Shown: positions 1 to 6,922 of the stretch, piece after piece | How positions within the stretch are numbered: position 1 is the first letter of the stretch | Layout: each line of letters starts with the position of its first letter | NCBI GenBank assembly: GCA_001766905.1 | Contig: MEKI01000084.1 | Coordinates: 1-34,381 of the forward strand | Length of the DNA stretch: 34,381 bases | Reading direction: 5' to 3' | Source: Acidobacteria bacterium RBG_13_68_16 | Lineage (GTDB): Bacteria > Acidobacteriota > Thermoanaerobaculia > Thermoanaerobaculales > Thermoanaerobaculaceae | Position numbers and translations under genes: made by a program | Notes under the pieces: generated by a model | What the model saw: the letters and a program-made list of their open reading frames with translations, nothing else | Told to the model about the DNA's origin: nothing | The model's database searches: none

Positions 1-1120
1 CGGCGGGCGAGGTGCCATCAACGCCGTCGCTGCCGGCGGCGAGCAGACAGCGCTCCGGCACGTCGGCGAGGGCACAGGCGGCCGCCAGCGCCAACTCGAG
101 GTTGCGCCCGCCACAGCCATCACCGCGCACCGTGACTGTGGTCTCCCCGGCGCAAAGCAGGGCGGTGGCCTCGCCCGGCGCGAGGCTTGCCGCGAGGGCA
201 GCAAGCGCGGTACCCATGGTGCGGGCCTCGCCGCGCATGGTACGGGTGAGCTCACAGGCCCGGAGGCCGGCCTGTTGCGCCACCACCGCCGCGGCCCGGA
301 GGGCGTCCCCGCTGCAGCCGAGGAGGTGCGCGCGAACGTGCTCGAGACGGCGGTCGCCGGGTTTGGGGGATTCGGGAAGCTGTCCACGAGCTCCCGAAGC
401 GAGAAACGCCACCGCGTCCGGGAACGAGGTAGCAAGCCCCCGGCGGGCGAGGACGGAGACGGCGTCCGCGAACGTCGTGGGGTCGGGCACCGTCGGGCCG
501 GAGCCGATCGACGAGAGGTCGTCGCCTGGCACGTCCGAAACCAGCAGGGTGAGGATCGGCGCACGGCAAGTGAGCGCGAGCCGACCGCCCGCGGCGGCCA
601 GCAGGTGCTTGCGCACCGTGTTGAGCTCATGGATGGGGGTGCCGGCGCCCAGAAGCGCGAGGGTCAACGCTGCAAGCATCTCGAGCGTCACGCCGGGCAG
701 CGTCTCGGCAAGCAGCGACGAGCTTCCACCGGACAGGAGCAGCACGACGCCGTCGCGGGGCTCGCACGACGCAAACAGTGAAAGCAGCTCACGTGTCGCG
801 GCGGCACCGCGGGCATCGGGCACCGGATGACGCGCACGTCTTGCAAACGGCGCCACCGACGCCGGAACTTCGATGCCGTCTGGCACGAGCACGAAAACCG
901 AGTCTGGCGGCCGTTGGCTGCGGTGGACGAACGCGGCTGCGAGTCCGGGGCCCGCCTTGCCCAACGCGACGAGGTGCAGCCTGCCCGCTGGGCGGAGAGC
1001 CGAGCCGCCGAACTCGACGCCGTCGGGGAAGAAGGCAATGCGGCGGGCGAGAGCGTTTGGCGCCACCGCCGCGACCGCTGCGGCAAGCATGGAACGCGCG
1101 AGGTCGGAAAGCGGCGTCAC
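1..1120 (-). CDS. Glycerate 2-kinase (MOFRL family), C-terminus runs off the window start
   Basis: Reverse-strand open frame absent from the ORF track because it has no stop in the window: GTG start at 1120 (MTPLSDLARSMLAAAVAAVAPNALARR...LVALGKAGPGLAAAF...), ...VLLLSGGSSSLLAETLPG..., ...LLVSDVPGDDLSSIGSGPT..., ...ERCLLAAGSDGVDGTSPA. The SGGSS, SDVPGDD and AAGSDGxDG motifs are characteristic of GckA/TtuD glycerate kinases. Confidence 0.92.
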   Translation of the reverse strand, partial: MTPLSDLARSMLAAAVAAVAPNALARRIAFFPDGVEFGGSALRPAGRLHLVALGKAGPGLAAAFVHRSQRPPDSVFVLVPDGIEVPASVAPFARRARHPVPDARGAAATRELLSLFASCEPRDGVVLLLSGGSSSLLAETLPGVTLEMLAALTLALLGAGTPIHELNTVRKHLLAAAGGRLALTCRAPILTLLVSDVPGDDLSSIGSGPTVPDPTTFADAVSVLARRGLATSFPDAVAFLASGARGQLPESPKPGDRRLEHVRAHLLGCSGDALRAAAVVAQQAGLRACELTRTMRGEARTMGTALAALAASLAPGEATALLCAGETTVTVRGDGCGGRNLELALAAACALADVPERCLLAAGSDGVDGTSPA

Positions 1121-1359
1121 TCGCCCCTGGCGGGGGCAAGGTTCAAGAATGCACGCATCTGCCCCTCCAGCGTCTTTCGTGCGTCCGGGTCGATGAGGTT
1201 GAGACGGTACTCGTTGATCAGCATGACCTGGGTGCGCAACCACTCGCGCCAGCAGGCCGGGCACACCCGCTGCTGAATCTCCGTGCCCAAGGCCGTCGGC
1301 ATCGGTGGCTGCGCCATGGCCTCGCTCGCCTGGCCACACCGGGAACATGTGACGCGCAT
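1117..1359 (-). CDS. YggX-like Fe(2+)-trafficking protein with two CxxC motifs (80 aa)
   Basis: MRVTCSRCGQASEAMAQPPMPTALGTEIQQRVCPACWREWLRTQVMLINEYRLNLIDPDARKTLEGQMRAFLNLAPARGE; the W..WL..Q.MLINE.RLNL.DP.AR..L..QM pattern is the YggX family signature. Internal start chosen inside the 1117..1995 ORF. 4-bp overlap with the glycerate kinase start. Confidence 0.8.
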   Translation of the reverse strand: MRVTCSRCGQASEAMAQPPMPTALGTEIQQRVCPACWREWLRTQVMLINEYRLNLIDPDARKTLEGQMRAFLNLAPARGE

Positions 1360-1425
1360 GGGTCCTCCACCGTCGGCCACCGCGCGTAGAATAGCGCGTC
1401 GGGGCGACGTGGGAGGCAACCTGGG

Positions 1426-2136
1426 GTGAGAGGGCACGATTCCCCACAGGCGGTGCTGTTGGATGCGGGCGGCACGCTGATCGAGGCGCGCCCCGCAGCC
1501 CCGGAGGTGTATGCGGCGACCCTCTCGCGGTGGGGTTCTCCCGTCGATGCACGCGAGGTGGCGCCGATCTTCCAAGAGGTCTGGACCGAGCTGACCCAGC
1601 TCCACCCCCGCGGTCTCGACCGCTATCACCACCTCAAGGGCGGCGAGTGGGAGTGGTGGGGCGAGTTCCTGCGGCGGGTCCTCACGCGGCTCGGACACCC
1701 CGCGCCCTGGGAGCCGGTGCTCCAAGAACTCTTCGACGCGTTCGCGGACCCGACCCTCTGGCACGTCTTTCCCGAAGTCGCGGAAGTGCTCGCGAGCTTG
1801 CGGTCGGACGGGGTGCGCCTGGCCGTTGTCTCGAACTGGGACTCCCGGCTGCCGGGGCTGCTCGACGGTCTCGGTCTTTCGGAGTTCTTCGACGAGCTGC
1901 TTGTGTCCTCGCTGGAGGGGGTCGAGAAGCCGGGGACCGAGATCTTCCGGCGCGCCGCTGGTCGGCTCGGGGTCCCGGTGGCAGCCTGCCTCCACGCCGG
2001 CGACTCACCGCTCGACGACTACCGCGGGGCCGAGAGCGCAGGGATGCGCGCCGTGCTGGTGGACCGCGCCGGACTCTTCGCCCACCCCTACCTGAGGGTG
2101 GCTGACCTGCGGGAGCTCTATGACATGGTCGCCTGA
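1426..2136 (+). CDS. HAD-superfamily hydrolase
   Basis: LLDAGGTLIEARPA (DxGGT motif I), AVVSNWDSRLPGLLDGLGL (motif II), EKPGTEIF and HAGDSPLDDYRGAESAGM (motifs III/IV). Confidence 0.9.
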   Translation: MRGHDSPQAVLLDAGGTLIEARPAAPEVYAATLSRWGSPVDAREVAPIFQEVWTELTQLHPRGLDRYHHLKGGEWEWWGEFLRRVLTRLGHPAPWEPVLQELFDAFADPTLWHVFPEVAEVLASLRSDGVRLAVVSNWDSRLPGLLDGLGLSEFFDELLVSSLEGVEKPGTEIFRRAAGRLGVPVAACLHAGDSPLDDYRGAESAGMRAVLVDRAGLFAHPYLRVADLRELYDMVA

Positions 2137-3214
2137 CGGAATGCCCCTGTACGCACTGGTGATGGCGGGTGGCGCGGGGACGCGGTTCTGGCCGCTGTCG
2201 CGGCGCTCCCGGCCCAAGCAGATGCTGCCGTTCGCCCAGGGACGCTCGCTGCTCGCCTCCACGGTGGAGCGTCTGGCTCCGCTGGTGCCGCTGGAGCGCA
2301 CGCTGGTGGCAACCTCGCTGGAGATGGCCGACGCCGTGCGCGCGGAGCTCCCCCAGTTACCGGTACGCAACCTCCTGGCCGAACCGACCGGGCGCGACAC
2401 CGCGGCGTGTGTCGGGTGGGCGGCTTGGCGCATGGCGCGCTCCAACCCAAAGGCGGTGATGGTCGTGGTGCCCGCCGATCACCTGATTCCGGATGGTTCC
2501 GCGCTCCGCACTGCGCTCGCTGGCGCAGCCGCGACCGCGGCGGCCCGCGGCGGCCTCGTGACGCTGGCACTGCGCCCGACCCACGCCGAGACCGGCTACG
2601 GCTACCTGGAGCTGGGCGAGGTCATGGGCGCGGCGGCGGGCCGGCCGGTGCAGGTGGTCAAGCGCTTCGTCGAGAAGCCGAGCAGGGCGCTCGCGGAGGA
2701 GTTCGTCGCCGCCGGGAACTACTGCTGGAATTCCGGGATGTTCGCGTGGACGGTGGAGGCGATTCGCGGAGCCATTCGCGAGCACCTTCCAGAGCTCGCG
2801 GCCGGCCTCGACGAGCTGATGGCTGCCGCAGACGAGCTTGGCGAGGAAGAAGCAGTCCGGCAGCGGTACGCCTCGCTGCCCAGGGTTTCCGTGGACTTCG
2901 GGGTGATGGAGAAGGCAAAGCCGGTCTGGGCGGTGGGTGTGGACTTCGCCTGGTCCGACGTGGGCTCCTGGGCGGGGCTGGCCGAAGCCCTCCCCTCGCA
3001 GGATGCCGGCGTGACGATGGGGGATGTGGTCGCCCTCGACACCAGCGGGTCGGTGTTGGTCTCCGAGGGCCCACTAGTGGCGGTGGTCGGCGTGCACGAC
3101 CTGGTCGTGGTTGCGACCCCGGACGCCGTCCTCGTGGTCCCCAAGGACCAGGCACAACGCGTCAAGGAGCTCGTCGAGAGGCTGCGCGAGGGCGGGCGCG
3201 ACGAACTCTTGTAG
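2120..3214 (+). CDS. manC: Mannose-1-phosphate guanylyltransferase (single nucleotidyltransferase domain)
   Basis: ALVMAGGAGTRFWPLSRRSRPKQMLPF, LLAEPTGRDTAACVGWAA, VVVPADHLIPD, FVEKPSRALAEEF, YCWNSGMFAW, VDFGVMEKA, FAWSDVGSW. Start may be the internal ATG at 2141. Confidence 0.93.
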   Translation: MTWSPDGMPLYALVMAGGAGTRFWPLSRRSRPKQMLPFAQGRSLLASTVERLAPLVPLERTLVATSLEMADAVRAELPQLPVRNLLAEPTGRDTAACVGWAAWRMARSNPKAVMVVVPADHLIPDGSALRTALAGAAATAAARGGLVTLALRPTHAETGYGYLELGEVMGAAAGRPVQVVKRFVEKPSRALAEEFVAAGNYCWNSGMFAWTVEAIRGAIREHLPELAAGLDELMAAADELGEEEAVRQRYASLPRVSVDFGVMEKAKPVWAVGVDFAWSDVGSWAGLAEALPSQDAGVTMGDVVALDTSGSVLVSEGPLVAVVGVHDLVVVATPDAVLVVPKDQAQRVKELVERLREGGRDELL

Positions 3215-3220
3215 AAGAAG

Positions 3221-3305
3221 GCACGAGGCAAAAGACACGAGGCGCGAGGGAGAAGCGAACACGAGATATGCGCTCGACTCGCCCCTCGTTTCTCCTGCCT
3301 TGTGC
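3221..3305. repeat. Imperfect inverted repeat with 28-nt arms (23/28 identity to reverse complement) and 29-nt loop; internal CACGAGGC direct repeats
   Basis: Left arm 3221-3248 GCACGAGGCAAAAGACACGAGGCGCGAG; right arm 3278-3305 CTCGCCCCTCGTTTCTCCTGCCTTGTGC aligns ungapped to the left arm reverse complement. Lies between convergent genes manC and the lipoprotein gene. Confidence 0.75.
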
Positions 3306-3313
3306 GTGTCTGC

Positions 3314-3625
3314 TCAGCAGCGGTCAAGGGTCCAGTAGAAGTCCTCGCCGGTGGCGAGCTCGATGGCGCGGCGCTGGACCAGCCTTCCCTGCGGATCCAT
3401 CGCCTCGAGAACGTGGCGCCCCGGACCGATGTCATCCAACGTGCCGTCGGAGCCCGCACGCACCGCGAAGGCCTCTTGGCCATCCACGTACACGGAAAGG
3501 CTGCACGAGCTCTGGTTGAGGACCACGAGGTTGCACTCCGATTCCAGCAGGTCCTGGCTGCAGGCGGGCAGCGCGAGCGCGAGGACCAGGATCAGCACGC
3601 GGGAGCGGGGGCCACGAAGGTGCAT
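3314..3625 (-). CDS. Small predicted lipoprotein of unknown function
   Basis: MHLRGPRSRVLILVLALALPAC|SQDLLESECNLVVLNQSSCSLSVYVDGQEAFAV...: signal peptide with LPAC lipobox. Start placed at internal ATG 3625. Confidence 0.7.
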   Translation of the reverse strand: MHLRGPRSRVLILVLALALPACSQDLLESECNLVVLNQSSCSLSVYVDGQEAFAVRAGSDGTLDDIGPGRHVLEAMDPQGRLVQRRAIELATGEDFYWTLDRC

Positions 3626-3648
3626 CGCCAGAATGGTAGAGCGCCAGG

Positions 3649-3677
3649 TTGACGACGGCAAGGGATGCCTCTACGCT
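3649..3677 (+). promoter_or_regulatory. Candidate sigma-70-type promoter upstream of the substrate-binding protein gene
   Basis: TTGACG (3649-3654), 17-bp spacer, TACGCT (3672-3677); -35 matches 5/6, -10 matches 3/6. Confidence 0.4.
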
Positions 3678-3732
3678 CAGGCCGCGCCACGGTTTGCGAG
3701 CCTTGCTCGGGCGCTTGGCGCAGGGAGGGGTC

Positions 3733-4869
3733 ATGAACGGCCTCGCCGCCGGGGCTACGGTGCTCATCCTCGCGAGCGGCTGCAACCCCACGGTGCGGAT
3801 CGGGGTCGTGCTCCCCGAGACCGGCGAGGCCGCCGTCTATGGCTCCTCCGTGAAGAGCGGCGTCAAGCTTGCCTTCGATGGTGCCCAGGAGGTGAAGGGG
3901 GCGGCCCGGGGCCTCGAGGTCCTTTACCGTGACTCGGGATCGGACCCCACGCGGGCGGCGAGCGCGGCCGAGGTCCTCTTCGAGCACGGGGCACTGCTGG
4001 TCATCGGCGGCGTCACCTCCGCTGAGGCAAAGGCGATCATCCCGGTGGCGGACCGCATGGGCCGTGTGCTCCTCTCCCCCTCGGCCTCGGCACCCGAGCT
4101 TGGGGGACGCTCTCAGTACTTCTTTCGCGTCTACCCGTCCGACGATCTCGAGGGTGTCAAGGCCGCCGACTTCCTGGTCCTGGTGAGGAAGACCCGCAGC
4201 GTCCTGGTCTTGCAGGAGGACAACGACTACACCCGCGGCCTGCTGCCGGTCTTCGTTGGCGAACTCGGCAGCCACAGCGGCCGGGTCGTGGGCTCGGTGC
4301 GGCTTGCAGGGGAAGGGTGGCAGGAACAGCTTCGCGGAGCGCTGGCCCGGCAAAGCCCCGAAAGCGTGTACATCTGCGGCTACGGCGAAGCGATCCTCGG
4401 TGCGCTGCGGGTGCTTCGCAGCCTGGGGTTCAAGGGGAGCATCTGCACGACCTCCGCATTCAACGCATCCTCGGTCCTGCAGCGGGCGGGGTCGCAAGCC
4501 GAGGGGGTTTTTTTCCCGCTCGCGAGCCTCGACGTGAGCTCTCAGCAAGAGCCGGTTCGAACGTTCGTGGCGCATTACCGCAAGATCTACAACCTGCTCC
4601 CCGACATCTACGCCGCTCACGGTTACGACGCCGCTCTCGCCGCGATGTACGCGATCCGGGACCTCACCGAGCGCACGGGGGCGGCCGTGCGACAGCGCAT
4701 GCGTGCGCTTGGGGGCATGGAGGGTGTCATGGGCCCCCTGGCGTTCGACGACTACGGGAATATCAAACACGCACTGCGCAACCACTGGATCCACCTCGGC
4801 AGGGCCGAGGACTATGAGTCGTACCTGCAGCGGGATAAGGAGCGCCCGGTTCCGGGCGGCGCGATTTGA
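3733..4869 (+). CDS. Periplasmic substrate-binding lipoprotein (LivK/Peripla_BP_6-like)
   Basis: MNGLAAGATVLILASGCNPTVRIGVVLPETGEAAVYGSSVKSGVKLAFDGAQEV...VIGGVTSAEAKAIIPVADRMGRVLLSPSASAPEL... is typical of branched-chain amino-acid-type binding proteins; lipobox-like ASGC. Internal ATG chosen over the 3649 TTG. Confidence 0.85.
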   Translation: MNGLAAGATVLILASGCNPTVRIGVVLPETGEAAVYGSSVKSGVKLAFDGAQEVKGAARGLEVLYRDSGSDPTRAASAAEVLFEHGALLVIGGVTSAEAKAIIPVADRMGRVLLSPSASAPELGGRSQYFFRVYPSDDLEGVKAADFLVLVRKTRSVLVLQEDNDYTRGLLPVFVGELGSHSGRVVGSVRLAGEGWQEQLRGALARQSPESVYICGYGEAILGALRVLRSLGFKGSICTTSAFNASSVLQRAGSQAEGVFFPLASLDVSSQQEPVRTFVAHYRKIYNLLPDIYAAHGYDAALAAMYAIRDLTERTGAAVRQRMRALGGMEGVMGPLAFDDYGNIKHALRNHWIHLGRAEDYESYLQRDKERPVPGGAI

Positions 4870-5687
4870 GCGTTGCGCCAGCGCCAGGGGAAGGCGTGCT
4901 CGCGTCGCTCTACCGCCAGCGCGGGCTGGTGGTGGCACTCGTCGCGCGCGACCTCAAGGCACGGTACCGCGGAACGTTCCTCGGTTACCTGTGGTCGCTG
5001 CTCAACCCCCTGCTTCTGCTTGCGGTCTACACCCTGGTCTTCACGTTTGTTATCCCGGCACGGGTGCCGACCACAGTTCCGTACCCGCTGTTCCTCTTTG
5101 CGGGACTGCTGCCGTGGCTGTTCGGGTCGGGAGCGCTGCTCGACGCCGCTGTGGTGCTGACTGACAACGGACCGCTGCTCAGGAAGGTCGTGTGCGCGCC
5201 GGAGGTCTTTCCGGCAGTGACCGTGCTCTCCCACCTGGTTCATCACCTGCTGGCGCTGCCGGTGCTGCTGATCGCGACCGCGGTCGTGGCCGGGCTCGGC
5301 GTCGCGCGCTTCCCGTGGACGGTGGTTCTACTGCCCGCTGCGCTGGCCCTGTGGGTGTGTGCGGTCGCCGGGCTCAGCCTGGCGGTGGCGGCCCTCGCAG
5401 TGCACTTCCGGGACCTCAAGGACTTGCTGCACAACCTGCTCAACCTCTTCTTCTTTGCGACCCCGATCATCTACACCCTGGACATGATCCCGGTGCGCGC
5501 CCTGAGGAGAGTGGTCCAGGTGAACCCCGTGACACCGCTGATCCAGGTGTACCGGGACGTCGTGCTGCTCGGTCGAGTCCCCTCGCTGCTGACGTGGGCG
5601 TGGGCCGCCGCCGTCGCCCTCGTGAGTTGGGTCGTCGGTGCATGGATCTTCTCGCGCCTGCGCGAGACGATCGCGGAGACGGTATGA
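4866..5687 (+). CDS. Polysaccharide/O-antigen ABC exporter permease (Wzm-like)
   Basis: VALVARDLKARYRGTFLGYLWSLLNPLLLLAVYTLVFTFV...LFLFAGLLPWLFGSGALLDAAVVLTDNGPLLRKV; TTG start overlapping the upstream TGA. Confidence 0.92.
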   Translation: MSVAPAPGEGVLASLYRQRGLVVALVARDLKARYRGTFLGYLWSLLNPLLLLAVYTLVFTFVIPARVPTTVPYPLFLFAGLLPWLFGSGALLDAAVVLTDNGPLLRKVVCAPEVFPAVTVLSHLVHHLLALPVLLIATAVVAGLGVARFPWTVVLLPAALALWVCAVAGLSLAVAALAVHFRDLKDLLHNLLNLFFFATPIIYTLDMIPVRALRRVVQVNPVTPLIQVYRDVVLLGRVPSLLTWAWAAAVALVSWVVGAWIFSRLRETIAETV

Positions 5688-6922
5688 GCGCGCCGACGGC
5701 CGTCCGTCTCGCTGGTGTTTCCAAACGCTATCCCTTGCTGACGCGGCGCGGCCGCCTGCACTCCCTGAAGGGTGCGCTGCTGCGGGGCGAGCTTTGGCGC
5801 CTTCAGCAGGAGCGCGAGGGTTTCCTGGCACTCTCCGGCGTGGATCTCGAAGTACGGCAGGGCGAAACCGTGGCGGTCGTGGGCCCCAACGGGTCCGGCA
5901 AGTCCACGCTTCTCAAGCTGGTCGCGGGGATCTTGCGCCCCACACTGGGACGCGTCGAGGTGAACGGCCGCGTGACCGCGCTGATCGAGCTTGGGGCGGG
6001 GTTCCACCCCGAGATCTCTGGGCGCGACAACGCGATCGTCAACGGCATGATGCTCGGGCTCTCGCGGACCGAGATCATGCGCCGTCTCCCGGAGATCGTC
6101 GAGTTCTCCGGCATCGGCGAGTTCATCGACCAGCCCGTCAAGACCTATTCCTCGGGCATGTACGTCAGGCTCGGGTTCTCGGTGGCGGTCACGGTGGAGC
6201 CGGACGTGCTGGTGGTGGACGAGATCCTGGCGGTGGGGGACGAGGTGTTTGCCCACCGCTGCCTGGACCGGATTGCAAGGCTGCAACGTCGCGGGGCCGC
6301 AATCCTGCTGGTCAGCCATGACCTGGGCCTCGTCGAGCAGCTCGCCCACCACGGTCTCTACCTCCGGCAGGGCAAGCCGGTGCTGGTCGGGCCGGCGGCC
6401 GCGGTGGTGTCGCGCTACCGCTCTGACGTGGCCAGCGAAGAGACGGGCGCGCAGGTCGCGGGCGGGAACGCCCGGCGGTGGGGCAACGGCGCGGTGAGCC
6501 TGGATGGCGTCGACCTCGTCGACGCCGCCGGGCGGCCGGTACGGCTCCTGTCGAGCGGTGAGGCGGCGGCGATCCGAATCGCATACACCGTGCGCCAGCC
6601 GCAGGAGGATTTCGTCTTCGGCGTAGCCATCCACCGCGAGGACGGCAGCAACGTGTTCGGGACCAACACGGAGCTCGACGGGTGGCGGCCGGAGCGCCTG
6701 GCCGGCAGTGGTGAGATGAGCCTCGAGTTCCCGCGTCTCGAGCTCGCGCCCGGGCAATACCTCGTGGATGCAGCCGTGCACAGCAGGGCCGGCCTGGCTT
6801 ACGACTACGCCTGCGAGGTGACCTCGTTCACGGTCAGCGCGCCGGTGGGGTGGCCGGGGTGCTATGCCCCTCGTCATCAATGGCAGCCGCGCGGTCCCGC
6901 GATGTCCCCGCCCACCGGATGA
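5684..6922 (+). CDS. Polysaccharide ABC exporter ATPase (Wzt/TagH-like) with C-terminal carbohydrate-binding-like domain
   Basis: Walker A VVGPNGSGKSTLLKLVAGI, ELGAGFHPEISGRDN, signature YSSGMYVRLGFSVAV, Walker B DVLVVDEILAVGDEVF; about 150-aa C-terminal domain (…GWRPERLAGSGEMSLEFPRLELAPGQYLVDAAVH…). Start ATG 5684 inside the 5192..6922 ORF. Confidence 0.92.
   Translation: MSAPTAVRLAGVSKRYPLLTRRGRLHSLKGALLRGELWRLQQEREGFLALSGVDLEVRQGETVAVVGPNGSGKSTLLKLVAGILRPTLGRVEVNGRVTALIELGAGFHPEISGRDNAIVNGMMLGLSRTEIMRRLPEIVEFSGIGEFIDQPVKTYSSGMYVRLGFSVAVTVEPDVLVVDEILAVGDEVFAHRCLDRIARLQRRGAAILLVSHDLGLVEQLAHHGLYLRQGKPVLVGPAAAVVSRYRSDVASEETGAQVAGGNARRWGNGAVSLDGVDLVDAAGRPVRLLSSGEAAAIRIAYTVRQPQEDFVFGVAIHREDGSNVFGTNTELDGWRPERLAGSGEMSLEFPRLELAPGQYLVDAAVHSRAGLAYDYACEVTSFTVSAPVGWPGCYAPRHQWQPRGPAMSPPTG

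Noticed and set aside
12-830. 272-aa plus-strand ORF and overlapping ORFs at the window start
   Set aside because: Antisense to the glycerate 2-kinase frame, which shows family motifs; composition is Arg/Ser/Ala-rich noise.
1381-1398. CGCGCGTAGAATAGCGCG palindrome-like sequence as an operator
   Set aside because: Only a 5-bp GC-rich stem; plausible as overlapping -10 elements of divergent genes but too short to claim an operator.
4503-4517. G5-T7-C3 run in the substrate-binding protein gene as a programmed frameshift or terminator
   Set aside because: Frame is continuous (GVFFPLAS) and fits family sequence; no stem precedes the T run. Only a possible slippage-prone tract.
3592-4938. 448-aa minus-strand ORF
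   Set aside because: Antisense to the substrate-binding protein; no recognisable domain, biased composition.
5192-5683. N-terminal extension of the Wzt-like ORF
   Set aside because: Overlaps the Wzm-like gene out of frame; a good ATG lies at 5684.
5471-6880. 469-aa minus-strand ORF
   Set aside because: Antisense to wzm/wzt-like genes; no domain signal.
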